Assembly: GCF_036669915.1 (NCBI RefSeq)
Contig: NC_089318.1
Location: 21,999,558 to 22,063,557 of the forward strand
DNA length: 64,000 nucleotides
Source: Pocillopora verrucosa
Taxonomy: Eukaryota > Cnidaria > Anthozoa > Scleractinia > Pocilloporidae
Reading direction: 5' to 3'
Within the stretch, counting starts at the first letter, position 1. Each line of letters begins with the position of its first letter. Of the stretch, positions 34,816 to 46,660 are shown in pieces. A model generated the notes under the pieces. It ran no database searches. It was given only the letters and a program-made list of their open reading frames with translations, and was not told the origin of the DNA. The position numbers were made by a program, and so were the translations under genes.

Positions 34816-36537
34816 CTAGCGAATCACATTTCCGTTGACCACGTCATCATGAAGAACACTTTGGGTCATCTCCTTTAGAGCATTTCCAAACTCTTCTGTA
34901 ATGATCTGTGGATCTGGTAGCACACTGACATCACTTTGCACTCCAATAATAACTCGGCCAGCATAGGTATAGATGGACAGCCCAATTCCAATGTTGTCTC
35001 TCTGAGGAGGCCAGAATGTTGTGTACTTGATAGGTCGACCAGCCACTGAGAGGGCATGCTGGGGACCAGGTACATTTGATAAAACACAACTTGACTTCTC
35101 AGTGATTACAGTGTTTATTCTCTTAATCATAAATTCAGGGAAAAATTCATTAGACAGCATCATCACACAGGCTGTGGCTAATGGTTCACCAGAGTATTTG
35201 CATTCATCCATACGTGCTTTGGTCTCTTGTAATTGATTCAGAACACCTTCAGTCCCAACTGCAAGCCTAAGGAAGACCAGAGAAAACATGTTTTCGAAGC
35301 TGGGTTCTTTCTTGGGGGCTGAAAGACGGACATCTACTGGAATTGATGCCTTGAAGTCTGGAGGGTTTTCCACACCCTTTCTCTGGAAGCACCTTCTGAT
35401 TGCACGTGAGAGGCAAGACATCAAGACATCATTGACAGTTGTGCCTGTGGCTGCTTTGATTTGCTTGATCAATTTGAAATCAAATTCTTCATTCCAGGTA
35501 ACTTTTTTGATGCCACTCAGCTTTGGCCCATGTAGAATGGATTGGTCAGGAAAGCCAAAAACTAGCCTAAGCATTGAATATGCCATTCTTAATATTGCTT
35601 TGGCCATGAGAGGTACTTGAGAAGTTGATGACGTAAACTTCTTAGTCTCCTTCTCATTTTTTGATTGATCCGGTAGCTGATTCATAAGGAACCTTGTCAA
35701 GGACACACCATCTGCAACACTGTGAGACATCCTGAAGACTGCCGCGAAATCCTTGTCACCATAATTTGTAGGAACACAGCAGAAATACCAAGGGGAAACT
35801 CCTTCTTTAAAGGGTTCATTACTCAGCTTAGAAACGATCCCTTCTAACTCCTCTCTGGAAGAGGGCACTTCACCATCCCACTTAAACACATGGTTTTCAA
35901 TGCGAAAAGATCTGTCTTCCTGAAAAAAGTACTGAAAGTAGCCTGGGCGAATGCAACAACGGGCCCTCGGATAAAGTAAGGTTCCGTCCGACTTCTTAGC
36001 GTTCACCATGCGATCTAAAACAGCTTGTCGGAAATCTCGAAGAGCTTTCTCGAAGTCCGTTTTGTTCTCCGCGCAGTAAAATCCGGTAATCGCTAGACGA
36101 TTCACGTCACTTTTCTGTTGCCAAAGCGCATCCAGGCCGCTCAGGTGAAGGTCGCCAGATGTCCAGTAGACGAGATATCGTTCGATCACCTTTAGACTGT
36201 AGTATACCACAATTAGTGGAACCAAGGGCAGAACGGACGTGAAGAGAAGCACGTAGGACAAGAAACAAACTATGACGAACCATAGGAATTTCAGCAAGGA
36301 CAGGATTCTAGAGCCCTCCTCTCTTCGAGCTCCTAACTTGGGCGAGACGTTCTGTGCGGCAGAACTGTTTGCCACCATTTTGGTTGGGTTACCGTTCATT
36401 TTACTGCTACAGTAGCCATTCTTCACAGTTGTTGATGCATCCATTGCCGTGAGTGAACTATTCAGTAACACCACTGCGCGAAAACTCAACATTTTCTTAG
36501 CCACCTGAGGTAGATCAAAGGTTCCTGATGAAAACAT
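34816..36537 (-). CDS. WS/DGAT-family O-acyltransferase (wax ester synthase/diacylglycerol acyltransferase-like)
   Basis: Intronless ORF of 573 residues. Two hydrophobic segments at about 80-118 should anchor it in a membrane, probably the ER. The acyltransferase half carries SHSVADG at 271-277, the equivalent of the family HHxxxDG catalytic motif with the first His replaced by Ser and the second, catalytic His kept. The C-terminal WS/DGAT domain shows NVPGP and a GIGLSIYTYAGRV block typical of the family. Such enzymes esterify fatty alcohols or diacylglycerol with acyl-CoA, for storage lipids or wax esters. A second in-frame Met at residue 32 is an alternative start. The lack of introns in an intron-rich neighbourhood suggests a retrocopy or an ancestrally intronless gene. 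It faces AP5M1 across 384 bp. Confidence 0.85.
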   Translation of the reverse strand: MFSSGTFDLPQVAKKMLSFRAVVLLNSSLTAMDASTTVKNGYCSSKMNGNPTKMVANSSAAQNVSPKLGARREEGSRILSLLKFLWFVIVCFLSYVLLFTSVLPLVPLIVVYYSLKVIERYLVYWTSGDLHLSGLDALWQQKSDVNRLAITGFYCAENKTDFEKALRDFRQAVLDRMVNAKKSDGTLLYPRARCCIRPGYFQYFFQEDRSFRIENHVFKWDGEVPSSREELEGIVSKLSNEPFKEGVSPWYFCCVPTNYGDKDFAAVFRMSHSVADGVSLTRFLMNQLPDQSKNEKETKKFTSSTSQVPLMAKAILRMAYSMLRLVFGFPDQSILHGPKLSGIKKVTWNEEFDFKLIKQIKAATGTTVNDVLMSCLSRAIRRCFQRKGVENPPDFKASIPVDVRLSAPKKEPSFENMFSLVFLRLAVGTEGVLNQLQETKARMDECKYSGEPLATACVMMLSNEFFPEFMIKRINTVITEKSSCVLSNVPGPQHALSVAGRPIKYTTFWPPQRDNIGIGLSIYTYAGRVIIGVQSDVSVLPDPQIITEEFGNALKEMTQSVLHDDVVNGNVIR

Positions 36538-36921
36538 AACCTGTGATTGGTCAGTTAGAATTCACGTGGTAATAATTTCGTCACGCACAAGTCACAGACA
36601 TTCACGTGTGTGAGGGATGTATCCTGTTTTGGCTCTATATTTGACTCATCAAATGCTTGTATGGAGCCTATGCCAAGTCAGATTTGCATTTGATTCCAGC
36701 CTTATTTTTTTTCAATAATTTTGGCGGACCAAAACGTTTAACCGAGTCCTCTTTCGACTAAACAGGAAGTGAACTATGTTCGAAAGCCACCTTCACTGAC
36801 CTTGCTTGACAAAGGACTGGGTATAAGGTTTCTATTTTGAACAAAATGGCGGACGGACTTTGCTGTCTATCTGTCGGCTAAGAAAATTAAGCATGGCTGG
36901 AGTTGAATAGAGATTAGCTCA
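36538..36921. promoter_or_regulatory. Divergent promoter, acyltransferase / AP5M1
   Basis: 384 bp between opposed start codons. It contains an inverted CCAAT (gattgg) at about 36544 and a YY1-like aaaatggcgga at about 36843-36853. No TATA box is obvious. Confidence 0.45.
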
Positions 36922-39900
36922 ATGAGCTTACGTGGTATTTGGGTTTTTTCAGCCCTTTTTGAGTCCGACGGTGTCCTGTTTTCTCGGTAAGTGGAATGTT
37001 TCACGTGCTACCCTCAGAAAATGTTTCACGATACATTCTCACCGTTTGTGACCGTCCGAGATACGTATGTAATGAGTTATGCTATTCGTTTTTTGTAAAC
37101 CTTGCTCTTGCTTTTCAAACTTTGGTTGCTAAAAAAATGAATTAATTTCCTGGTGGGCGTGGGTCAAAGGGTACACAGAGGCATGAAACGAGAACTTTGA
37201 ACTGAGGAATTGGAAGGAAGCGTGAACGGACTGTGGACTATGCAGACCGAGTGAAATATGAACTAGGGTGTTAAAAAATGTGTCTGTTGAAGAGAAATTT
37301 TCAGTTCCATACAATCCAAAGTAGTCCCGTGAGCAGTGCTAAAGAACATTTAAATACATTCACAACCTCCAAGAGTAACTAGACCAGTGTCTCGTATTTC
37401 CTTACAATGTCGCTCCTGAAACAAACATTATTGTTATATACTTAAGGACTCTCAGGAAAACAAAACTGTTTCCCTTGGGACCATACATTAAGTGTATACT
37501 GGCATGAGAAGAGATGAAATGATCCCAAACTTGAGAAGTATTGATTGTTGAACAAATTACCCCAGTCATTACCATATGTAATTTGTGGCGACCAGTATGG
37601 AGAATGTACATGCTGATGTTAGAATTTTAGGATTAAGTGGCTATCTCCCCATTTAATTGTCACTTCAGGGTGGGGCTGTTGATCTGGAATTGGGTATAGG
37701 CACTTTTTTCAAATTTCACCCTTAATGTGGGATCTTTTGCTGAGGAGGTAGAAGGGCAGGTTTATTAGAATCACCATAACAGAAATTTTTGCATTTTGTA
37801 TAATCTTAAGGTGTTTTCCAACTGTTGAACGACGAGCAGTTCTACATCAGGGAGCACTTAGTTTAACACCAATCCCTGGCGATAAAGAATTATGTGAAGC
37901 TGTGCTTAAAGAGCTGGGATGTAGGAAAAAGCAGGGAACTTCCCTTGATGAGGTTGTGTCTTCTTAGTTCTGGTTATTATCACACTACACCTCATTTGAT
38001 AGCTTATGTAGAGCAACAACTCAATTAGTTTGCATGAAGGTAAATTTGTGTGGCAGGCACAACCTGGAGTGTCAGACTTAGGCAGAACATAGGTGAAAAT
38101 CGGTGACAGTCAGCATCAGCAGGTTATTGTTCCCCTTAATCATATTGATAGCTCTGATAAAGCAAAGTACTGTTTTCAGCCTCACTGTAGTTCTGTGCAA
38201 AAATAAAAGCTGGGATTTTGCTAAAACTCTATATAAAGTATACTATAAATTGTGCATGCATTTCTTTGGATGGAAAACCTAATTGCAAAATGAAAAAATA
38301 TCTACTAATTAAACAAAGTTTTCAAATGAAGTTAAGTATTTTGAATTTTGAATGCCTCTCAGGGAGCCCAGATGTTTTAACTAATTTAATGTAGAGCATA
38401 ATTACAACATTATCTCACTGCTCTCTGATTTTATTTATTTTGAGGGAGGTAAGGAAGGCATGTGCTTTTTGGAGAGGGGCTCAATGCCTTGATTTTCTGA
38501 TAACAGTCGTTACAATATCATATTTTCTCAGTTTGACAAAGATGTGGATTTGTGCAACAAGCTTGAACAAAAACCTGCACATGAAGTCAGATTGAAGAGT
38601 GGTTTATTATGGCCAGTTGTTATAATTGAAAAGGTAAGGCAGCATTAACAACATCATCAACCTTGTTTTTTCAAAAACCATTTGGCAAATCATTAAGCAC
38701 AGTTAAGTATAGTTTGATGACGATTTTTGCTCTTCCAACTTCATGTTCACAGTTTATGCTGAGTATTGTTTTGCATTCTTTTTTATTTTAGTTTGGTTTG
38801 GTATTCGTGTGTCTGCCTTTGGTAGAAACTGATCTTTCACATGGAAAACCTCCCCTTGTTAAACTGTAAGTCAATTCTGTGTACTTAACCCCTTAACTCC
38901 CAGATCAAATTTGTACTTCTCCTTTTGAAGAACAGCAGGTTTTAAATCATTTTATTCTGTGATTTAGTTATACTTTTGTACTTTTAATTGATTTTATCTC
39001 TTATCTCTTGTATTTTTATTTGTTATATTATCTCATAGTTATGCCATAGTTTTTAACATCCATATTGTACATAATTTTAGAGGGCCACTGGTTTGTTAGT
39101 ATTTTTATACTATTTGAGTGCTACCCTCTTGAAATTAAGTCTTTACTTACTTACTATCTTTAAGTTAAATCATGAGAATAAATGACAGTTATGTGCAGTT
39201 CCTTACCTTGTTGGACACAGTATTATAATTTAAACAGAGGTTCTTGCACTTCTTATATATATTGATGGTGGTACATTACTAATTGGCTGGAATCAAAATA
39301 TTATCAATGCCACTGATGAATTCTCCTTTCTTCCACTTAACTTTTGCTACAAGTTTTCCTCCACACCCCTCTCAGGCCAGTAAAAATTATTTTTGACAAA
39401 ATTTACCCTCATTAGTATTAATAAACTGAAGGTAATTGATGTCAGAGACAACACCTGACTATTTTTCCTAAAATCAGTATTAAGCATATACCACACAGGC
39501 AAATATTGCTTAGCTTAGTGCTCAGTGTTGATTGGCTGGTTCAAAGGTGAGCAGCCAAAGAGGCAAGATCACACAAACATCCCTGATTTGATTTCTGACT
39601 CTTTTCTTTTGTATATTAACAGAAAGAAAGTAAGATTGTTTTTTGGTTTCTGTGTAGTATACACCAAAACAATTATTCACCTCAGTTCAGTGTTGGTCAA
39701 AGTGGTGGATATTTACCTCCACTTTGTTCAGGAATTGTTAACAATCCTTGCTGATTGTTTTTGTGTATGGTTATTTGTATTTTTCTTGTAATTGCCATTA
39801 TTGCAACTATTACTGGTAATAATGTGATTTCAAGTGCAATTTGGTGCTAATGGGCACAAGGAAAATTTTTCAAAGACAACAAAACTACATGAACCTGTGG

Positions 39901-42900
39901 TGCAAGTGCAATTTGTAGTCTTTGAAAAATTTACACATGCTTATTAAACCAAATTGCAAGAGAAATCATGTTATAACTTGTTAACAATGTACAAGAAAAA
40001 ACATCACAGAAAGTCAAGACAGACAAAATTTTGAAAGTGTGCGAGCCCTTTTTGTAATTTGCATTCATTTTACAACTTTGCACTCGTGTTACATGTGAAA
40101 GCACTTGCTTTCAGCCAACAAGAAGCTTGTAATTTTTCCGTGCACATTATAATAATTATGGTTACAAGCTATTGATATCTATTTAATATTTATTTTCATT
40201 TTCAGGCCTGGTGTGTCACTAGGATACTCCTTACTTCACTCCATGGTTGACTTTGTTGGAACTTGGACCACCAAAGAGGAGGTACTGAAACTCTGCTTTT
40301 GTTATAAAGTGATACTGCTTTTGAATTGGAAGATCTGATTGTTCATAATTCCTTTAGACTTTTCTCAAAAAGGTGATGCACTGCAAATCAATGAGAACAG
40401 TTTTGTTTTACATCAGGGTAATGCTGTTTAGGTGATAAATTTGTCTTTTCTCTTTACATGTCTTTGGGATAATATGTTAGATTTGATTATTGTAAGATGT
40501 TAGCAGTCTATCAATCACTTTGATTGCAAGGAGGCAGCATGGTGGAGTGGTGAGAGTATCAAACTTACAATCCATATTTGAAGGTCTTGGGTCTTACTCA
40601 GACTGCCAGATGGACTGATTTCATCATAGTCCTTTTCAACTCCTTGACCACACTTTTTAACAGCTGACTGGATTACCTTCAGCCATGAAGGGTTCTGGGA
40701 CATTTCAGGGTTGACATAGATTATTTGAAGGTGGTTATTTAAGTAGAGTACTGAAAAACTACAGTGTAGCTGAAGAAGCAAAAGGTCATTTCCATCATTA
40801 AAATATTAATGCTGACAAATTTTTAAACATTTAGTTTCTGTGTTGTGAGCCCCAAATGATTTGTTTATGTAGAGATAATTTAATTTTTTTCAGCTACAAT
40901 CTAAGATGAATGAGCTGTGCAAGTTCCTTTGTGTAGCTGCTCCTTTTGGTACTCCAGTTGACACAAATGTGGCTACAATTCAGTCACTTGTCAACTTAAA
41001 AGATGTGACTGTACCTCTTAAAAGCAAGGTTTGTAGTTTTGAAGTTAACATTGTACTTATTTAGATAATGGTAATGAAATGCCTAAATTCTTAATGGTTT
41101 TGTCACACAATTTTCACTGAATGCATATATACAATAACACAACAAGGTGTTTGTATTAAGAGGGTGGCAGTAAAGCAGAATGAAATTGTGAAATTCCTTT
41201 TTGTTGTAACTGTTAGCAACCTGCTTGGAAGCCTGTTCAGTACAAAGGGAAACAGCAACTTGTGTTTACTGTTAAAGAAGAGATCAGAGCTGTTCAGGTG
41301 TGTGATTGTTAATAGTGATGACTTCATTCAGAATTTGATAGTTAACCCTTTAACTCCCAAAAGTGATTAATATGTAACTTCTCCTTAGTATATCAGGGCG
41401 TGAAATTGCGCCTAATACAGGCGCCAATGCAACTAAATTTTTCCCTTTGGCAACCAAATCCTGAAAATTAGTTGCCAAATTGGCGACCAGAATGTTTCAT
41501 CATAACCTTACCAAGAGATATCATGAATTTAAAAGATTTGCAAAGATAAATCCGCGGCAAACTTCCTCATTAAGTTTGTTTCCAAAACGCAGCATGTGCA
41601 TCTTGATCGATAACTAGACGCCATCTTGAATTTAGGTGAGCTTGAGAGTTGTATATCATCCCTCCTAGTGTCCATTTTGTAGCACGTTAAAGATCTTTCC
41701 CCTACCTTGGAGGGTTTCTCTAGAATGCTGACAGCATAAAAAAAGGTTTTGTTTGTCTTTGAAAATGGCGACCAACTTTTTTTGAATTGGCTACCACTTT
41801 GAAGAATTTAGGAGCCAAGTGGCTATCCGAAAAAAAAATTAATTTCATGCCCTCTATATCCATACATTATCCTGCAAAATGGTAAAGAGAATACTCAAAC
41901 TTATCTGGTAGAAGTTTTTATCTAGATCTAACACCAAATTCTTGTCACCAATCTAAAAGGAAATGTGTACAGGATGAGGGGAGAATTAACAGTCAGATCT
42001 TGAGAGTAAAAGGCTTAAACTTAAGAGTATGTTTCCATAACCAACCATCTTAACTTTGAGCAGTATTTGAAGTTTTATTCAGTAAGGGTGAAGTTCAATC
42101 TTTACCAAAAAGTTCTCTGTGGTCACAATTTTCCAAATTTTGAAATTTGAAAATTCCAACTAAGCTAAAGATATCACATAAACAGGCTTGGCTAATTAAC
42201 CTCTTGGACTCCATATTTTTATTCTCTAAGCCTCAAGTTATGGAGAGTTTCATTGTCATACAATGAATATAGAAAATTCAGAATGAAATATTGATATTGG
42301 GCTGTGTAGATATGAAAGTTTAGCAGTAGTCCTGGGTAGTTTGAATGAGATTTCAAGAAATTGTGGCTCATAGGAGGATTTACTTAGTTGAAAGAGAGCC
42401 ATAAAGGATACTTGCCCACTTAGGAAGTAAACTTACTCTAGGGAACTAAATGTTTGATCTATCCTTATCAAGAAGTTTTCCACTCTGAAGCTATAGTAAC
42501 TAGATGCTGGCAATCAAATTGCAAGTTAAAAAAGCTTTTTTTTAACTGTATTTTTTTTTTCATGTCAGCATGTGAAAAAAGAGGTACAAAATGAGAGGCA
42601 ACTGTTTGGGATCATTTTATGCAGGGTAAGTAAAAAGTTTGTGGTTATTCATCATGGATATTTTGCCATTAAGGAAGAGACTACAACATTAGGTAGTAAC
42701 TCATTACTACTATAAGACTTGAGTAAATAAATAGTTTGTGTTCCAGACATATACACATCCATGACTGGATGATATAAAGACTTTTCAACAATAATAGCAT
42801 ACTTTTTATTAAGCTATCTTACTTAAACTTTTACCAGGTGATCATAACTATACAAGTTACACAACTATTACTCATGAATGATAGGGAAAATTTACAGTAT

Positions 42901-45900
42901 TGATAATGCAGACAACATTTGATTGTTTTGGTAAAAACAATATTTATTTAGTATGTCTCTTAATAAAACTGAGAATTCAACCTTCAAATGACCATGTGGC
43001 CAGCAACCAATTACCCTTAAATTGATTAACAGTAAAAAGACCCCTTTTCCTTCTGTTGGGCAAATTATGTTAAGACCCATACTAAGACCATTGTCTGATG
43101 ACTCTTTTTGCCAGGCTGACTTGGAGGGTATCCCAGAAATCACACTGAACATCACCTCCTCCACCCTGGATTTTCTTGTGGTCCACCCCTGTGTGCTTGA
43201 AGGAGATACTCATGTCCAGATCCCCTCCTTTCAACCATCCCAGATGCTCAAAGGGCCTGAGTTGGTAGGTAGGAAAGTAAGATTCAGGCCTCCAACAGAA
43301 TCATTCCCTCTGTGTCACTATTCTGCCAAGACTCCACATGGCTTGCCAGTCCAAGGGATATACCAGATGCAGGTAAAGTGTGCTTCCTTGCATAGTATAG
43401 GATTTCCATCAGAGGAGACGAGTGAAAGGGGTTACGAATGATTGTTATGTATGGCTCATTGCCTACTGTACCTCCCTCTTAAATGCCCGTTGCTTTTTTG
43501 CTCATTTCTAGCAAAGAATGAACCTTTATCACTGGCCTTTTTTACATACATAATGAGGTAACCTGTTAAAAAGGCAACAACCACTAGATTTTTGTAGGAC
43601 TATGATATGCCATTTAAGAGTTTCAATTGGCTCAGCTATCATGGTGCATGAGCTGTTAAACTATGCTGGAAGGAGAGAAATTTTTATATAGTCCTAAGTT
43701 TGTTTTTGTTGTTGATGTTACAACAATAAGATTTGTCAATTCTTCATATTTTTCCCATGATTAACACCATTTATAAGTAATCTGACTTATGTTGGATGTG
43801 AGCTGTGGATAGGCCATGCATGTTCGATGCAGTATATGTATCAGAGAGTTATTGTAGTATTTTTTAATAGTAAAGTGAAATTGGCAAACAAAGATATAAG
43901 AATTCAACAGAAATCCTGCCTTGATCTTACGTTAGGGAGATGCAAACTCTGTGCAGGTTTCAGTCCAGTTAAGACTCAGCAACAAAGTCAAGAATTCATT
44001 TGAATATTGTGAAGTTCATCTTCCCTTCTTTCACAGGTTAGTTACTTTGTGCCTCTGTTCTGCTCCATGATGGAACTTTAATGAGTTATCTAGTTGCATG
44101 AGGCACCAAACGGCACTTTTATTAACTCATTTTGGTCTGGAATTTTTATTTTTCTGATCCAAAAAAAAAAAAGGTTAAGACTCAATGCACTGCTTGGAAC
44201 TTGAGATTAAGACTTAAAAAGGTCTCTTTTTTTATCATACAAGAACTTTTGTAAGGCTTGACATGGACGAGAGGACGATGAAATATTGTAAGGGTTTTCA
44301 GATGGACGCCATATACTTAAGATTCTCGGAATGTCCCTTCCCCCTCCCCCCCCCCCCAAAAAAAAAAGAAAAAAAAAAAGAAAGTTATTGGTACCGCACT
44401 AGGCTGTTCATATCATTTAATGTAAGTGCCTTTTACGTTTTTCAGGGGTCCCGTTGTAAGAGTGGATTCTGCTGGTCCATCAACTGGCAACATTTTGCTG
44501 TCTCCTGATAAAAGACGCCTTGTTTGGGATGTAGGTCAGTGCATCAATAATTTTCGTATTTACTTATTTGTTGGGTTTTATTCGCAAGGTATTGCAGAGA
44601 CTATACCACCAGAGATTTTACCAAAAAAGAAAAGTGCTCATATTCGAAGGGGAAAACACTGTATACGAGGCTGACTCGCACGAAAATTCATGCCAGATCC
44701 CCACGGAACCCACGCACGCACGCTTCGCCCGCCAGTTTTAATTTCACGAGCTCTACCGCTGGTGGGGTAGCGCTAATGAGAGCTTGCTTGCAGACCCAAG
44801 TGTTTTGACCCAGAACACAACGCAGTGACTCTATTCGGGGCTCGAACGCGAACATTGCTATACGGTTTCCAGCATCTTATACATTGTATTTGTAGGTCAG
44901 AAGTTTCCGTCCAAATCCCTTGAAGTTTCCCTGAGTGCCACTATATTTTTCGGTGAGAAGAGGCAACAACAGGTAACGGCAGACGGTCTGCAGCCTACCT
45001 TTGTAGAGGATCCTTTCTGTACTGGAATCAACTCTTATGCGCAGGTGAGTAACAATTTTTTTTAAGGTACACGAAAACGACAATACCTTACAAGCTTTCT
45101 TGGAAGAGATGAGGTATTGGGAAAAGTAAAGACCAGATATAAGACTGATAGAAAAGCCTGCGCCAACTACGTCACCAGTGAGGCCAATCACGCACCAATC
45201 ACGATGTGGTCATTCGCGTTTTCCCCTTTTACTTGGGTGTTTTTCCGAGGTCTATTTTGGTACACATGTCATGAAGGTTCTTTTGGAGATTCAATGAAGA
45301 CGCCTCCATTTATCATTAAAGTCCTCTCATTAACGATCGTGTTCATCCTATTCGGTGTCTGACGCTATTCAAAAACATTATGGGCTTGAGATTTCTGTCG
45401 GGCTAACAGCTGATGAGGGCGAAGCACGAATCAATTGTCACCCAAAGAAATTGAGAGCGAATGATCCAATTGTTTTAAAATGAATCTTCTAGTCATTCGA
45501 AACTCAACAAGACGGGTACGTTTTTATTTTATTCTGTTTACGAGCGCACTCAGTTGGGCGATACCCTTAACTTGCAATCTATGACGGAATAGATAGCGAA
45601 TAGTGTAGTTAACCCTTTAACCCCTAAGAGTGACTAACATCTAATTTCTCCTTACAAAATCACTACTGAATCACACATTAATGTCATGAGAGTAAAGGAA
45701 ATGATCACCAACTAAAGAAACTCTCAATGATTAGACAAATTCTCCTCATCAGCACCTTAGTAAATGTACAGAGAACAGTATGGAGAATATGAACTCTGAT
45801 GTTAGGGTGTAAAGGGTTAATCAGGTTGTAGCATTTGTGACGGAACATCATAAAATTTCTACCTAAAGTCGATAGCCATTCTTTTTTTTTTTTTTTTTTT

Positions 45901-46392
45901 TTTTTCCAAACAGGTCTATTTCAAGATACAAGACTTCACTTTCTCAGGATGTGCCATAGATACCAGGTCACTAGCAGTTTATCCCGTAGGGAAATTCAAA
46001 TTGAATATCTGTAAGTATCAGTGTTGCTCTCTTAGTGACACTCTGACCTGTTGACATGTTCTCAGGATAGAGAACAAAATTTCTATCTTTAAAAATCTCC
46101 TATTTCCGTGGCAGTGGAATTTGTGAAAGCGGCACGCTCGTGACGAGACGAATAAAACATCTTTCTCAAGTTTATCTGTGAGCCTCGGGGACTCGACCCA
46201 GTTTTCCTGGCTCACCCCTGAACTCAATCAACATGAGTCGCGCATTAATTTCCTCGTTGGGTACGTTTCTTTCTTTCTTTCTTTTTTTTTTTTTTCGTAG
46301 CATACGAGTTCTTATCGGCAGACTACAAGATATGGAACACCAATGGTGAAGCCTTGTTCGCATTCCCTCCTCCAAAAGCAGAGTCACTGTGA
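36922..46392 (+). CDS. AP5M1: AP-5 adaptor complex mu subunit (AP5M1)
   Basis: Fourteen exons: 36922-36986, 37811-37952, 38532-38633, 38792-38865, 40206-40281, 40894-41028, 41217-41297, 42569-42625, 43115-43372, 43936-44036, 44446-44534, 44896-45044, 45914-46010, 46301-46392; 1518 nt, 505 residues (human 490), all phases consistent. The N-terminus (MSLRGIWVFS, then SRCFPTVERRA) matches the family. QPAWKPVQYKGK and the following segments form the mu-homology domain (about residue 240 to the end), closing with DYKIWN. AP-5 works with SPG11 and SPG15 on late endosomes/lysosomes in retrieval to the Golgi; mu-5 is its medium chain. A polyA signal is at 46815-46820. Its 3' end faces SELENON. Confidence 0.93.
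39827..40010. repeat. Imperfect fold-back repeat
   Basis: A segment with aaatttttcaaagac is followed by its inverse gtctttgaaaaattt, with caatttggtg / ccaaattg near the outer ends. It lies in intron 4 of AP5M1. It is probably a MITE remnant. Confidence 0.5.
40531..40760 (+). repeat. tRNA-derived SINE with conserved tail
   Basis: The head (ggcagcatggtggagtggtg as A box, caaacttacaatccatat as anticodon arm, aggtcttgggtcttactc as B box) is followed by a body with tagtccttttcaactccttgacc. It is diverged. It lies in intron 5 of AP5M1. The tRNA-like layout is visible; assignment to a specific tRNA is not possible. Confidence 0.65.
41342..42018. mobile_element. MITE of the ttaaccctttaactccc family, copy C, split by another element
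   Basis: The left end ttaaccctttaactccc (41342) and the right part ending gagtaaaaggcttaa (42018) belong to one copy, interrupted at about 41395-41853. It lies in intron 7 of AP5M1. Confidence 0.65.
41395..41853. mobile_element. Nested hAT-like MITE
   Basis: About 459 bp with terminal inverted repeats agggcgtgaaatt ... aatttcatgccct, flanked on both sides by tatatc (41389-41394 and 41855-41860). The interior has repeated ttggcgacca / ggcaaccaaat segments. The (C)AGGG-type ends suggest hAT. The duplication is 6-7 bp as visible, rather than the canonical 8. It sits inside copy C. Confidence 0.65.
45609..45820. mobile_element. MITE of the ttaaccctttaactccc family, copy D
   Basis: About 212 bp, left end ttaaccctttaacccc, right end gggtgtaaagggttaa, in intron 12 of AP5M1. 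The interior (gagtgactaacatctaatttctcc) matches the fragment at 33938. Confidence 0.75.
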
Positions 46393-46439
46393 TGAGAACG
46401 CGCAAGGCATTTTGAACAAAGATTTTGTATAAATAATAA

Positions 46440-46445
46440 TTTATT
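46440..46445 (-). terminator. Candidate polyA signal of SELENON
   Basis: tttatt on + is AATAAA on the - strand, about 125 bases past the SECIS-like structure. Confidence 0.5.
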
Positions 46446-46570
46446 TCATACTTCTACATTCTGTGTAAACTTTCGACTTACAATTATGTGACTGGTCAGA
46501 GGCTTTTTAAGGTACAACATAAAACTGTAACACGACGACAATCGAAACTACTAAAAAGATTTCGGGTCGT

Positions 46571-46660
46571 TTCATTCATATTTGCCAGTACATCAAACAA
46601 CTTTCACACGAAGTTTCGCGTTTGGAAAAGTCATTGTCATTTAGAGTTAGTATGAACGAA
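46571..46660 (-). promoter_or_regulatory. SECIS element of SELENON
   Basis: Read on the - strand. Helix I is a 10-bp stem (46660-46651 with 46580-46571, one G-U). An internal loop of about 10 and 10 bases follows. The quartet is ATGA (46640-46637) opposite TGAT (46595-46592), which gives the G-A/A-G tandem. Helix II has 10 continuous pairs (46635-46626 with 46596-46605, G-U allowed), one mismatch and another pair. The apical unpaired AA/AAA is at 46623-46621, with a possible 3-bp mini-helix beyond (type II form). It lies about 620 nt past the SELENON stop codon. SECIS recruits SBP2/EFSec to decode UGA as selenocysteine. The fold was done by hand. Confidence 0.8.
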
